DNA of 33,929 nt from NCBI GenBank assembly GCA_030156255.1, contig JASGMV010000045.1, positions 1 to 33,929 on the forward strand, given 5' to 3'. Numbering within the stretch: position 1 is the stretch's first letter; each line of letters begins with the position of its first letter. This document shows positions 7,786 to 16,834 of the stretch, piece by piece. The position numbers were made by a program, and so were the translations under genes. The notes beneath the pieces are model-generated. The model was not told where the DNA came from. It ran no database searches and saw only the letters and a list, made by a program, of their open reading frames with translations. The stretch is from Desulfovibrionales bacterium. GTDB taxonomy: Bacteria > Desulfobacterota > Desulfovibrionia > Desulfovibrionales > Desulfovibrionaceae.

Positions 7786-9201
7786 GTGTCAGTCCGTAAA
7801 AACGCTACACCGTCGAAGCCTGCGGGCAAATTCCGCACCCCGCGCACTTCCCGCAGGCAAGAAGTCCGTCCGCAGGCGGACGTGGAACAAGCACCACAGC
7901 AAAAACAAGACGCCATGGAACGCGAAAAGAAACTTACCACCAACGGCAACGACCTGCATCTATCCGACCTCAAGACCAAAAGCATGGCCGAACTGATGGA
8001 GTTGGCCAAGCAGTATCGCATCGAGAATCCGAGCGGCCTGCGCAAGCAGGAGTTGATTTTCGGGCTGCTGCAACAGTGCGCGTCCCAGAATGGGCAAATT
8101 TTCGGCGAGGGCGTGCTGGAAATCCTTCCCGACGGATTCGGTTTCCTGCGCTCTCCCATGTACAGCTACATGCCCGGACCGGATGACATCTACATCTCTC
8201 CATCCCAAATTCGGCGCTTCGGCCTTCGCAAAGGCGACGTCATCGCGGGGCAAATCCGTCCTCCCAAAGAGGGCGAGCGATACTTCGCCCTGCTGCGGGT
8301 CAACAGCATCGGGTTTGAGCCGCCGGAGCGCTCCAAGCAAGTGGTGCTTTTTGACAACCTGACGCCCATCTATCCCGACCGTCGATTCAAGATGGAAAAC
8401 GGCGATAAAAATTACGTTTCCCGGGTCATCGACTTGCTGGCGCCCATAGGCAGTGGACAGCGCGGCCTCATCGTGGCGCCGCCGCGGACCGGCAAGACAA
8501 TGATGTTGCAGGCGATCGCCAACTCCATCAACGCCAACCATCCGGACGTTTACCTCATCGTGCTGCTCATCGACGAGCGGCCGGAAGAGGTCACGGACAT
8601 GGAGCGCACCGTGCGCGCCGAAGTCGTCAGTTCGACCTTCGACGAGCCCCCCACGCGCCACGTCCAGGTGACGGAAATGGTCTTGGAGAAGGCCAAACGG
8701 CTGGTGGAGCGCAAACGCGACGTGGTGATCCTCTTGGACTCCATTACAAGGCTCGGCCGGGCGTACAACGCCGTTACCCCGTCCTCGGGGCGCGTCCTTT
8801 CCGGCGGACTCGACGCCAACGCCATGCAGCGCCCCAAACGTTTCTTCGGCGCGGCCCGCAACATCGAGGAAGGCGGTAGTCTGACCATCATCGCCACCGC
8901 CCTGATCGACACCGGTTCGCGTATGGACGAAGTGATCTTCGAGGAGTTCAAAGGCACCGGCAACATGGAAATCTACCTTGATCGCCATCTCGCCGAGAAA
9001 CGCATTTTCCCCGCCATCGACATGAACCGCAGCGGCACCCGCAAAGAAGAGCTGCTGCTGGACGACGACGTGCTCAACCGCGTTTGGATTCTGCGCAAGG
9101 TTCTGGCGCCCATGAACTCCATCGACTCCATGGAGTTTCTCCTGGACAAGATGCGCGGCTCCAAGAGCAATCGCGAATTTTTGGACATGATGAACAAGTA
9201 G
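7786..9201 (+). CDS. rho: Transcription termination factor Rho
   Basis: A 471-residue (as drawn) hexameric RNA helicase that ends transcription at rut sites. Domains in order: a basic, low-complexity N-terminal extension (1-55), the Rho N-terminal helix bundle ([17 protein letters not shown]), the cold-shock RNA-binding fold (DGFGFLRSP), then the RecA-like ATPase with Walker A PPRTGKT, Walker [11 protein letters not shown] and the R-loop region. The start is uncertain. GTG 7786 has no clear ribosome-binding site, and the ATG at 7915 (giving 428 residues) is the nearest conventional length; neither has a good Shine-Dalgarno. No other product fits the core. It is preceded by carD and a 200-base structured gap. 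Confidence 0.93.
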   Translation: MSVRKNATPSKPAGKFRTPRTSRRQEVRPQADVEQAPQQKQDAMEREKKLTTNGNDLHLSDLKTKSMAELMELAKQYRIENPSGLRKQELIFGLLQQCASQNGQIFGEGVLEILPDGFGFLRSPMYSYMPGPDDIYISPSQIRRFGLRKGDVIAGQIRPPKEGERYFALLRVNSIGFEPPERSKQVVLFDNLTPIYPDRRFKMENGDKNYVSRVIDLLAPIGSGQRGLIVAPPRTGKTMMLQAIANSINANHPDVYLIVLLIDERPEEVTDMERTVRAEVVSSTFDEPPTRHVQVTEMVLEKAKRLVERKRDVVILLDSITRLGRAYNAVTPSSGRVLSGGLDANAMQRPKRFFGAARNIEEGGSLTIIATALIDTGSRMDEVIFEEFKGTGNMEIYLDRHLAEKRIFPAIDMNRSGTRKEELLLDDDVLNRVWILRKVLAPMNSIDSMEFLLDKMRGSKSNREFLDMMNK

Positions 9202-9662
9202 CCTTCAGTTTTCTTTGGGCCCGCAAGCCGCACAAGTAAACCACCCTCGTCCGGAGGCGCCGAAGGCGCCAGCCGGCTTCTGGCCGCTGGAAAAGAAGCG
9301 TGCGGGCAACCACTTGCAAATTTGAACGCCTCCACCCTCAGGACCCGAACCGCTCTTCGTCGTAATTCGACGGCCTTTCACCCGATAGCCCCGCCGGTGG
9401 AGACGTTTCGCTTGGGTGTCCCCCGTGAACCGGCTCTCGTCGGCTTCATTCCAATTGCCGGGTTTGCGTGCTATCTTCGGTCGCAAGGCGGCTCCCGAGC
9501 CCCAGAGCATCCGTTTGAAATGCTTGCTGAACCGCGGGCGTAGCCCGGTTGTAAGCATTTCGCGGCAAGGATTTGCGAGCAAATTCTTGGAGAGCCTCGC
9601 AATTTTTTCAAAATTGCAAGGCTTGAGCGCCGGAATTTTCAAGGTTCGCCGAGAGCAGTGAC
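9202..9662. other. 461-base gene-free stretch rich in hairpins
   Basis: No convincing gene is seen between rho and the M48 protease gene. Smaller dyads are GGCGCC-GAA-GGCGCC (9256-9270) and CGTCG/CGACG (9358-9372). The right third (9517-9622) holds three long hairpins in tandem, listed separately. A 145-codon minus-strand frame (9205-9642) exists but starts with TTG, lacks a ribosome-binding site and resembles nothing I know. Confidence 0.6.
9517..9622. repeat. Three tandem hairpins (possible structured RNA or palindromic element)
   Basis: Hairpin 1 (9517-9561): GAAATGCTT pairs with AAGCATTTC, with inner AACC/GGTT and GGGC/GCCC. Hairpin 2 (9566-9589): CAAGGATTTGC pairs with GCAAATTCTTG through a 2-base turn and one G-U pair. 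Hairpin 3 (9594-9622): GCCTCGCAATTTT pairs with AAAATTGCAAGGC, 12 of 13 paired, 3-base loop. Only 4 bases separate each from the next. None has a terminator-like T-run outside its stem. They end 40 bases before the M48 start codon. Confidence 0.65.
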
Positions 9663-11108
9663 ATGAAACCCATCTTCCGCGTCGTCTCCGTTTTCGTCGT
9701 ATGGCTGTGCCTGTTGACCGTCGCTTTTCCGCCGCCGGTCATGGGGGCGATTTTCGGCGAGGTCACGGTCCAAGATGAAATGGAAATGGGCAAGAAGTTC
9801 AATGAAATGGTGATGGAGCGCCTGCAACTGGTCTCCGATCCGGAGGTCTTGGGCTACGTGACCGGCGTGGTCAACCGGGTCGTCAAGTCCATGCCGCCCC
9901 AGCCGTTTCCCATCAAGGTGGCGGTGATCAACAATCCGTCCATGAACGCCTTCGCCGTGCCGGGCGGATACGTGTACATATTTACCGGACTCTTGTTGGG
10001 CGTCCATCACGAATCCGAGTTGGCCGGGGTTGTCGGGCACGAACTCGCCCACGTGCATCTTCGCCACGTCGCCCGCCGCATCGAGCATATGCAGCTCGTC
10101 AATCTCGGAGCCCTGGCCGGCGTGTTGGCCGGCGCGTTTTTAGGCGCTGCGACCGGCGGCCAAATGGCGTCCAACCTGGGCGGGGCCTTGATGCTGGGCT
10201 CGCAAGCCGGAGCGGCTTCGGCCTTCCTCGGCTATACCCGCCAGATGGAGCGAGAGGCGGACAACTCCGGTTACCGATTTATGATCGACGCCGGCTATAA
10301 TCCCGAGGGTATCGTTTCGGCCTTTGAGATCATGCGCAAGAAGCAGTGGTACATGGGCGGGGGCAACATCCCATCGTATTTGGCCACGCACCCGGGATTG
10401 AGCGAACGCATCGGCTACGTCAAAGACCGGATTGCGCGAGACGATCCGTCGCTGGCCAAGCGAAAAGACGACGACCAAGCCTTTCTCCGGGTTCAGGCTT
10501 TGTTGCGGGCTCGGGTGGAGGACCCCCAGACGGCCCTGACGTACTACGCCAACATTCCCGAAGCGAACATGACCTGCATGGACCATCTGGGGGTGGGGTT
10601 GACCAACGAGCGCATCCGCAACATGGTAAAGGCCGGCGAGGAGTTGGAAAAGGCCGCGGCCTGCGCTTCCAGCGATCCGGCCGCCAACCGGGAGATAGGT
10701 CGTTTCTGGTTCGAACGCGGGGAGTATCAAAAAGCCGGCCGGTACCTGCAAAAGGCGGTTATTCTCAACCCCCAAGACACCACGGCCATGTACTATTACG
10801 CCCGAATGCTCAGCGAGATTGGCCAGAGCAAGAGTGCGCTGGCTTTCTATAAGCGGATCATTCAGAGCAAGCCCCGCGACGCCAATATTCGTTATCATTA
10901 CGGCCGGGTGCTCGGGGAGCAGGGCCATTATTTCGAGGCGCATCTGCAATTGGCCTACGCCGCTTTGTTCTCCCACGACCTCAAGAAAGCTCGTTTTCAC
11001 ATGGACAAAGCCGCTGCGCTGGCCAAAAGCGACGATGAGAAAAAGGAACTCGAAGAACTGCAAAAAGGATTCGAGGAGCCTAAAAAAGGGGGAGGTGGAC
11101 CTGCTTAA
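9663..11108 (+). CDS. Periplasmic M48-family metalloprotease with TPR repeats (BepA-like)
   Basis: A 481-residue exported zinc protease. Residues 1-30 form a signal peptide (VFVVWLCLLTVAFPPPVMGA). The M48 domain spans about 35-270, with the zinc motif HELAH in VVGHELAHVHLRH and the downstream glutamate in EREADNSG. The preceding SMNAFAVPGGYVYIFTGLL is diagnostic of the family. The C-terminal half (about 280-470) reads as TPR repeats (DPAANREIGRFWFERGEYQKAGRYLQKA and following). This architecture matches E. coli BepA/YfgC, which works on outer-membrane LptD and BAM assembly. The ribosome-binding site is weak (GAGAG). It heads a run of quality-control genes: macro domain, hslV, hslU. Confidence 0.9.
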   Translation: MKPIFRVVSVFVVWLCLLTVAFPPPVMGAIFGEVTVQDEMEMGKKFNEMVMERLQLVSDPEVLGYVTGVVNRVVKSMPPQPFPIKVAVINNPSMNAFAVPGGYVYIFTGLLLGVHHESELAGVVGHELAHVHLRHVARRIEHMQLVNLGALAGVLAGAFLGAATGGQMASNLGGALMLGSQAGAASAFLGYTRQMEREADNSGYRFMIDAGYNPEGIVSAFEIMRKKQWYMGGGNIPSYLATHPGLSERIGYVKDRIARDDPSLAKRKDDDQAFLRVQALLRARVEDPQTALTYYANIPEANMTCMDHLGVGLTNERIRNMVKAGEELEKAAACASSDPAANREIGRFWFERGEYQKAGRYLQKAVILNPQDTTAMYYYARMLSEIGQSKSALAFYKRIIQSKPRDANIRYHYGRVLGEQGHYFEAHLQLAYAALFSHDLKKARFHMDKAAALAKSDDEKKELEELQKGFEEPKKGGGGPA

Positions 11109-11190
11109 TCAGGCTACGCCCCTTGTCATGCCGGCGATCGATCTTATCATTCAAGGATTCTTTAAGTGACGCGCTGGCGCGAGGCGCAAT

Positions 11191-11745
11191 ATGGAAAGAT
11201 TCAGTATCAAAGAGGCTTGGTTGGGCGTAACGCTGGGTGATTTGACCCAAAGCGGCGCGCAGGCGATCGTCAATGCAGCAAACCCCCAGCTGGCTGGGGG
11301 CGGGGGCGTGGACGGCGCCATCCATCAAGCCGCCGGCCCCGAGCTGTTGCAGGCCTGCCGCGAGATCATTCAAGATATCGGAGAGCTGCCTGCAGGCGAA
11401 GCCGTTATCACACCGGGATTCAATCTGTCGGCCGAGTGGGTCATCCACACGGTCGGCCCCATCTACCGCGACGGCGCGCAGGGCGAGCGCGAGACCTTGC
11501 TGCGCGCGTATCGCAACTGCCTCAAGACCGCGCGGGACAACGGCGTCGCAACGGTGGATTTCCCGGCCATCAGCTGCGGCGTATACGGCTACCCCTTGGA
11601 GGAGGGCGCGGCCGTGGCCGCGGCCGCTTTGGTCGAGGGGCTGGAGATGGCGTGGGTCCGAGAGGCCCGCCTGGTGCTTTTCAAGCAAAGAACTTTCGAC
11701 GTATTTCTCCAGGCCGTCAAAAATCGCCTGGAAGCGGGCTTATAG
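11191..11745 (+). CDS. Macro-domain protein (ADP-ribose / O-acetyl-ADP-ribose hydrolase type)
   Basis: A 184-residue stand-alone macro domain of the YmdB/MacroD class. The binding and catalytic motif is clear: [24 protein letters not shown] (residues about 25-48), with the Asn and Asp expected to act on the ADP-ribose distal ribose. The second signature, the [12 protein letters not shown] loop, lies near residues 125-137. Members remove O-acetyl groups from O-acetyl-ADP-ribose or reverse ADP-ribosylation; which applies here cannot be told. The ATG has GAGGCG upstream. It ends 14 bases before hslV, whose Shine-Dalgarno overlaps the macro stop codon, so the two are very likely co-translated. 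Confidence 0.92.
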   Translation: MERFSIKEAWLGVTLGDLTQSGAQAIVNAANPQLAGGGGVDGAIHQAAGPELLQACREIIQDIGELPAGEAVITPGFNLSAEWVIHTVGPIYRDGAQGERETLLRAYRNCLKTARDNGVATVDFPAISCGVYGYPLEEGAAVAAAALVEGLEMAWVREARLVLFKQRTFDVFLQAVKNRLEAGL

Positions 11746-11759
11746 GAGCAGACCGGCAT

Positions 11760-12332
11760 ATGGAGTTGCGAGGAACCACCATTATTGCGGTAAAGGGCGA
11801 GAACGGCTCGGCCGTGGCCGGAGACGGCCAAGTGAGCCTCGGCGAGCACATCGCCATCAAACACTCGGCGAAGAAAGTTCGCCGCATCTACAAGGACAGG
11901 GTCGTGATCGGCTTCGCCGGGTCCACGGCGGACGCCTTCACGCTGTTTGAGCGCTTCGAAAGCAAGCTCGAAAGCTATTCCGGAAATCTGATCCGCTCCG
12001 CCGTCGAGCTGGCCAAGGATTGGCGAACGGACAAATATTTGCGCCGTCTGGAAGCCATGCTGCTGGCCTGCGACGGATCGAACGTGCTGATGATCTCCGG
12101 CTCCGGGGACGTCATCGAGCCGGACGACGGCGTGGCGGCCATAGGCTCCGGGGGACCCTACGCCCTGGCCGCGGCCCGGGCCCTGCAGCAGGAAACCGAT
12201 CTCTCCGCCGAAGAGATCGCGCGCAAGGCGCTCTTGATCGCCTCTACGATCTGCGTCCACACCAACGACCACATCACCGTGGAGACCATCGCCAAGTCTC
12301 CGGAAACGCACACAGGACCGACGTTGTTATGA
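11760..12332 (+). CDS. hslV: ATP-dependent protease proteolytic subunit HslV (ClpQ)
   Basis: A 190-residue N-terminal-nucleophile peptidase that forms a double hexamer and works with HslU. The mature chain should begin at T6 (after MELRG) to give the TTI N-terminus with the catalytic threonine. Further motifs are [40 protein letters not shown] and, near residue 125, [14 protein letters not shown]. The start ATG 11760 has AGGAG upstream, overlapping the macro stop. Unlike E. coli HslV, whose catalytic Thr directly follows the initiator Met, this one needs removal of five residues; similar short propeptides are known in other lineages. Its stop overlaps the hslU start (ATGA). Confidence 0.95.
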   Translation: MELRGTTIIAVKGENGSAVAGDGQVSLGEHIAIKHSAKKVRRIYKDRVVIGFAGSTADAFTLFERFESKLESYSGNLIRSAVELAKDWRTDKYLRRLEAMLLACDGSNVLMISGSGDVIEPDDGVAAIGSGGPYALAAARALQQETDLSAEEIARKALLIASTICVHTNDHITVETIAKSPETHTGPTLL

Positions 12333-13705
12333 GTTCGCTTACTCCGCGAGAAATCGTAGCCGAATTGGACAAGTTCATCATCGGCCAGGCCGGCGCCAAA
12401 CGCATGGTGGCCATCGCCATGCGCAACCGCTGGCGCCGCCAGCAGATCGACCCCGAGCTGCGCGACGAGATAGCGCCCAAGAACATCATCATGATGGGCC
12501 CTACCGGCGTGGGCAAAACCGAAATCGCCCGGCGCCTGGCGCGGCTGGCCGGATGTCCGTTCTTCAAGGTCGAGGCCACCAAGTTCACCGAGGTCGGCTA
12601 CGTGGGCCGCGACGTGGAGTCCATGATCCGCGACCTGATGGAGATCGGCGTGAGCTTGGTGAAGCAGGAGGAGCGCGACCGTGTCCGGGGCTCGGCGGAG
12701 CGCGCAGCGGAGGAGCGGCTGCTGGATTTGCTGCTTCCGAGCGCCGGGCGCATGCCCGTGGCCGAGGGGCCGGGCTTCGTCATGTCCAACGCCTCCGCGC
12801 CATCCCCGGAGCCGTCGCCGCGCGACGCCGGAACGCGGGATAAACTGCGGGATCTTTGGCGGGCCGGGAAGCTGGACGACCGGGAAGTGGAGATCGAGGT
12901 CTCAAGCCAGGGCGGTCCGGGCGTCGGCATCATGGCCATGCCCGGCATGGAGGACATGGGGATCCAGATGCAGGATATGCTCTCAAGGGTCTTTCCTCCG
13001 CGCCGCAAGAATCGCAGGGTCAAAGTCCCGGAGGCCTATGAACTGCTGGTCCAGGAGGAGTCCGAAAAGCTCATCGACATGGACAACGTCACGGACATCG
13101 CCCGGGAGCGGGTGGAGCAGAGCGGCATTCTGTTTCTCGACGAATTGGACAAGATCGCCGGCAAAACCGACGCCTCCGGCCCCGACGTGTCCCGCGAGGG
13201 CGTGCAGCGCGATCTGCTGCCCATCGTGGAGGGGTGCGTGGTCAACACCAAGTACGGCATGGTCAAAACCGACCACATTCTGTTCATCGCGGCCGGGGCG
13301 TTCCATTACGCCAAGCCGACGGACCTCATTCCGGAGCTTCAGGGCCGTTTCCCCCTGCGGGTGGAGCTTTCGGCGCTGAACAAGGACGACTTTTATCGCA
13401 TCCTCACCGAGCCCAGGAATGCGTTGACGATCCAGTACAAGGCGTTGCTGGAAACCGAGGGCGTGGGCATCGACTACACCAGGGAGGCCCTGGAGGAAAT
13501 CGCGGCCCAGGCCGAGCGCATCAACGAGGAGACCGAGAACATCGGCGCCCGGCGGCTCTACACCATTATGGAGAAAATTTTGGCCGACCTGTCTTTCGAC
13601 GCCCCGGAAAGAGGAGGCGACAAGGTGATGGTGGATCGCGACTACGTCATGGGCCAACTGGCCGACGTCATCGAAGACCGGGATCTTTCGCGCTATATTT
13701 TATAG
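12329..13705 (+). CDS. hslU: ATP-dependent protease ATPase subunit HslU (ClpY)
   Basis: A 458-residue AAA+ unfoldase that feeds substrates into HslV. The N-terminal [21 protein letters not shown] is followed by Walker [10 protein letters not shown] (about residues 56-64) and the pore loop in [12 protein letters not shown]. The intermediate (I) domain covers roughly residues 110-245 and is rich in charged residues and Met ([19 protein letters not shown]). Walker B is [11 protein letters not shown], and the sensor-2 region is [15 protein letters not shown]. The C-terminus ends in SRYIL, the family-typical tail that docks into HslV pockets. The ATG at 12329 overlaps the hslV stop by 4 bases, so the two subunits are translationally coupled. 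Confidence 0.96.
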   Translation: MSSLTPREIVAELDKFIIGQAGAKRMVAIAMRNRWRRQQIDPELRDEIAPKNIIMMGPTGVGKTEIARRLARLAGCPFFKVEATKFTEVGYVGRDVESMIRDLMEIGVSLVKQEERDRVRGSAERAAEERLLDLLLPSAGRMPVAEGPGFVMSNASAPSPEPSPRDAGTRDKLRDLWRAGKLDDREVEIEVSSQGGPGVGIMAMPGMEDMGIQMQDMLSRVFPPRRKNRRVKVPEAYELLVQEESEKLIDMDNVTDIARERVEQSGILFLDELDKIAGKTDASGPDVSREGVQRDLLPIVEGCVVNTKYGMVKTDHILFIAAGAFHYAKPTDLIPELQGRFPLRVELSALNKDDFYRILTEPRNALTIQYKALLETEGVGIDYTREALEEIAAQAERINEETENIGARRLYTIMEKILADLSFDAPERGGDKVMVDRDYVMGQLADVIEDRDLSRYIL

Positions 13706-13741
13706 GATGCTCGGGCGTTCGGCGGGGATGACGAGGGCGCT

Positions 13742-14062
13742 ATGCGATATCTATGGTTGATGTCGGCCATCCTTTTCGAAGTTGCCGGCACGGGGGCGCT
13801 CAAGGCTTCGGAAGGATTTACGAAACTATGGCCGAGTCTGCTCATGGCGGTCTGCTATGCAATCTCGCTGGTTTTTCTCAACCTGGCCGCCAAGCGCTTC
13901 GACATCAGCGTGCTCTACGCCATCTGGTCCGGAGTTGGGGTGGCTTTGGTCAGCATGGTGGGCGTGGTGGTCTTCCATGAGAGCTTTACTCCGGCAAAGG
14001 TCTTGAGCCTTGTCTGCATTGTGGCCGGAGTGGCGGGCCTGCACCTGGCGGATTCCGCCTGA
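13742..14062 (+). CDS. SMR-family small multidrug / quaternary-ammonium exporter
   Basis: A 106-residue inner-membrane protein with four predicted transmembrane helices, the normal SMR size. The essential membrane glutamate is E13 (SAILFEVAGTGALK), matching E14 of EmrE. The helix-3 signature LYAIWSGVGVALVS, with its Trp, is of the Qac/EmrE type rather than the guanidinium (Gdx) type, so proton-driven export of cationic compounds is the likely activity. FTKLWPS is also shared with EmrE. GAGGG precedes the ATG. It follows hslU by 36 bases with no terminator, and converges on the FIST-PP2C gene with a 20-base gap. Confidence 0.9.
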   Translation: MRYLWLMSAILFEVAGTGALKASEGFTKLWPSLLMAVCYAISLVFLNLAAKRFDISVLYAIWSGVGVALVSMVGVVVFHESFTPAKVLSLVCIVAGVAGLHLADSA

Positions 14063-14082
14063 ATCGGCGCGAGAGCCCCTGC

Positions 14083-16233
14083 TCAAGGTCGCTTGGCGCT
14101 CACGGAATCCAAGACCCGCATCACCACCAGGGTCGCGTCGTCTTCTTGAACGCGGTCTTTTCGGAATCGAGCCGCATCCTCCAGCACTGCGGAGACGATG
14201 TCGCTGCAACTGGCCGAGGCGTTTTGCCGGATCACCTCGCGCATGCGGGCTCGGCCGTACATCTCGCCCTCCGGATTGTGCGTCTCCCAGACGCCGTCGG
14301 TTCCGAGGATCACAAGCCTGCCGGGTATCATGGGATAGATGCGTTGGCGGTAGAAGGCGTAAGGATCGACGCCTAGAGGAAAACCGCCGGGGCCGAGGAT
14401 TTCATGGAACTGGCCGGTCTTGGGGTCGTACTCTTGCATGGGATCGTGCCCGGCTCGAACAAAGGCCATGCGTTTTTTTTCGGGATAAACCTGGAGCAGG
14501 GCCAGGCTCATGAACTGGCCGGAGTCGTAGACGTCCTTGACCAGTTGGCGGTTGACGTCCGTGGCCAGCTCCGCCGGCTCTCCGCCCTGGGAGGCGCGCA
14601 TGCGCAACAGAGCTCTGCCTGTGGTCATCAGCAGCGCCGCGGCCACGCCGTGCCCGGTGATGTCGCTGACGGCGATGGTCAGCGGGCTGTAAGCGTTGTC
14701 GGGCGCAAGATAGTCGAAGCAGTCGCCTCCCGTCTCCTGGCAAGGAATGGATTGTCCGGCCACCTCGATCCCCGGAATGTCCGGACCTCTTTGGGGCAGT
14801 AGGCTGGCCTGCACCTTTTGGGCGAGATCCAACGCCTCCTTGATAATGGCGTTTTTGTGCTCGATGGACAATCGGGCCTCATCGATGTCCCGGTTGATTT
14901 TGCGCATCAGGGCGCCGCTGAGTTCTTTGGTGCGCTCCAATTCTTCCCGGTATCGTTCGCTGCGCTCCAGCTTGCGGGTCAAAAAGTTGATGCGCCGACG
15001 AAGGCCGTCTTCCGTTTCCGAGTCGCCCGAACATTCGTCGGATGCGTCGGCCCGGGACGTCGTCGCCGGGCGCGGCTCGCCCGGCCCGAGCAACAGCGTC
15101 ACCAGGGCGCCGTTGTGCAGGTTGGGCGGGTCTCCCGGAGAAAACGGGGCTATTTCTCCAAAGGTGTAGAAGCCGAAGCAGGGGACGCCGGCGGGTAAAA
15201 GGCGGTCCAGCATTTCCTGCTCCAACTTGATCCGGGCGCCCAGAATTTGCTTCCGCGTGGCGCAGGAAAAAGCCAGAGCCGCAGCCGGCGGCCCTTGGGG
15301 GCCGTAGCTCTCCATACAGGCCCGCACGGCCTGCTCCGTATCCCGGATCATGTCGCGGCGTGTGGACTCGCAGAGTTGCACCATGGCGCCTTCGGGCGTC
15401 GGGGATGTGAACAGAATGGAGCCGTCGTCTTTGCTCCATGACGTGGGGCTGCGGATGGTGAAGCGGCCCTTGTCGTCGAACACCGCCAGGGGAAACTCCA
15501 GAGCCGGCTCGGAATGCTTGCCGAGCTGGCTGCGGTAGAAATCCAAGGCGGTCATGTCGCCGATGCGCAGGAGCCGGGCGCCGCGCGATTCTCCGGCGGG
15601 CGCCCGCAGCCCCAGAGGTTCGAAGCTGCGCGTGACGGTGGAGTGCGCCCGGATGGGGCCGGAAACCAGCAACATCGCGGCGGCTTCCGTCATGACTTCC
15701 GAGCCGGCGAACAGCCTCGGGCGCGTCAGGGAGTCCATGGAGGCGCCGGCCAGACCGCCGTACACCGGAACGTTCGGCAGGGCCGCTCCCGCCGCTTGAA
15801 CGATTCGGGCCGATACGTCGGCGGGGGGGGCGCACAGCAGAATGCACAGCGTCGGGGGCGCCGCCAGGGCGGCCTTGACCTTGCTTACGCACTCCCGGAT
15901 GCTTTTTTCCGGCTCGGAGGCGAGGTCTTTCGCCCAGCCTACGGAAAAAGCCGCCCGGTCAGACGCCAAAGCCAGCAGGGCGACGGAATCTTCGCTGAAA
16001 CCGATGGCCGAGCTGAATTCTCCGCCCGTGGTGCAGCCAAGCAGCGGGGTGTTTGCAGGGAAGGCCCTGCGCACCTCGTCCAGAACGGCGTGCAAGTCGA
16101 AGCTCGAGGGCGCGTAGAGCAGCAGGACGCCGGGAGTTCGTCCGCCGAGCTCTTCCAAAGCCTGCGCCGCCGCTTGGCGGGCGGCGGTGCGGCTGTCAAC
16201 GCATTCGGCCTGTCCGACGGCGGCGCGGAGCAT
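14083..16233 (-). CDS. FIST sensor - coiled coil - PP2C (SpoIIE-type) phosphatase fusion
   Basis: A 716-residue soluble signalling protein. FIST N domain: about residues 25-220 (LLGCTTGGEFSS and VYGGLAGASMD). FIST C domain: about 225-380 (PCFGFYTFGEIAP, LHNGALVTLLL with H373). A Ser/Asp-rich linker (about 388-408) and a coiled coil with many Glu/Arg/Lys (about 408-475) lead to a PP2C-like domain (478-710). All four metal-binding aspartates are visible: D504 (GGDCFDY), D524 (SDITGHG), D646 (GTDGVWE) and D698/D699 (QEDDATL). The catalytic domain should therefore be an active Ser/Thr phosphatase, presumably acting on an anti-sigma antagonist or similar partner that is not seen here. FIST domains bind small ligands; one subgroup (NosP) binds haem/NO. 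It is the last gene of the HD-GYP-flavoredoxin operon. Confidence 0.9.
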   Translation of the reverse strand: MLRAAVGQAECVDSRTAARQAAAQALEELGGRTPGVLLLYAPSSFDLHAVLDEVRRAFPANTPLLGCTTGGEFSSAIGFSEDSVALLALASDRAAFSVGWAKDLASEPEKSIRECVSKVKAALAAPPTLCILLCAPPADVSARIVQAAGAALPNVPVYGGLAGASMDSLTRPRLFAGSEVMTEAAAMLLVSGPIRAHSTVTRSFEPLGLRAPAGESRGARLLRIGDMTALDFYRSQLGKHSEPALEFPLAVFDDKGRFTIRSPTSWSKDDGSILFTSPTPEGAMVQLCESTRRDMIRDTEQAVRACMESYGPQGPPAAALAFSCATRKQILGARIKLEQEMLDRLLPAGVPCFGFYTFGEIAPFSPGDPPNLHNGALVTLLLGPGEPRPATTSRADASDECSGDSETEDGLRRRINFLTRKLERSERYREELERTKELSGALMRKINRDIDEARLSIEHKNAIIKEALDLAQKVQASLLPQRGPDIPGIEVAGQSIPCQETGGDCFDYLAPDNAYSPLTIAVSDITGHGVAAALLMTTGRALLRMRASQGGEPAELATDVNRQLVKDVYDSGQFMSLALLQVYPEKKRMAFVRAGHDPMQEYDPKTGQFHEILGPGGFPLGVDPYAFYRQRIYPMIPGRLVILGTDGVWETHNPEGEMYGRARMREVIRQNASASCSDIVSAVLEDAARFRKDRVQEDDATLVVMRVLDSVSAKRP

Positions 16234-16246
16234 CAGGCGCGACGCC

Positions 16247-16816
16247 TCAGATCAGATCCCGGCCAATGGAGAAAGCCGAGCCCACGGCGTCGCCGGCCTT
16301 GGCGTAGAGTCTGGTTCCGGGGTTGTACAGCAATGGTTCAACCAGCGCCATGTCCGGCCGTCCTTGTTCGTCCAGAATGTCCTGGGAGGCCCAGACCTCC
16401 ATGATTTCGCCCGTGAAGCGCGTGTGCAGGCCGAGTTCGGCGGTATGCGCCAGCCGGCATTCAACGGTGATGGGAAATTCGTTGATGCAGGGCGCGTCCA
16501 CTTTGGAGCCTTGGCTCCAGGTCATGCCCGCGGTTTCGAGCTTGCGGGCGTCTCTTCCGGAGGCCATGCCGAAATAGTCGACTTCCCGGGCCTGGGCGGC
16601 GGAAGGGATGTTGAGCGTGAAAGCCTTGCGGGCCATGATGCAGCCGTGGGTGTAGGTGGCCGCCCGCAACGAGACGCCCAAACACGGGGGCTTGGAGCAG
16701 TCGACTCCGCACCACGCGGCGGTCATGGCGTTGGGGTCGCCGTTCTGGTCGAAAGCTCCGACGACCCAGACGGGCGTGGGCAGGGCCAATATTTTTGCGC
16801 CCAGGGCTTGCCTCAT
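16247..16816 (-). CDS. Flavoredoxin-like flavin reductase family protein
   Basis: A 189-residue FMN-binding split-barrel protein of the flavin-reductase/flavoredoxin family. Landmarks are the N-terminal LALPTPVWVVGAFDQNGDPNAMTAAWCGVDCSKPPCLGVSLR, the flavin-phosphate segment and the later KVDAPCINEFPITVECRL. In Desulfovibrio, flavoredoxin is an electron carrier tied to thiosulfate reduction; that role is known for the family only. AAGGAG precedes the ATG. It sits 18 bases after the HD-GYP gene and 13 bases before the FIST-PP2C gene, so a redox protein is embedded in a signalling operon. Cysteines C36 and C40 of the WCGVDCS stretch are visible; whether they matter is unknown. Confidence 0.87.
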   Translation of the reverse strand: MRQALGAKILALPTPVWVVGAFDQNGDPNAMTAAWCGVDCSKPPCLGVSLRAATYTHGCIMARKAFTLNIPSAAQAREVDYFGMASGRDARKLETAGMTWSQGSKVDAPCINEFPITVECRLAHTAELGLHTRFTGEIMEVWASQDILDEQGRPDMALVEPLLYNPGTRLYAKAGDAVGSAFSIGRDLI

Positions 16817-16834
16817 GATCCTCTCCTTGCTTTG

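Noticed and set aside
9205-9642. A 145-codon minus-strand frame in the hairpin-rich gap
   Set aside because: It starts with TTG, lacks a ribosome-binding site, begins within the hairpin array and shows no known family.
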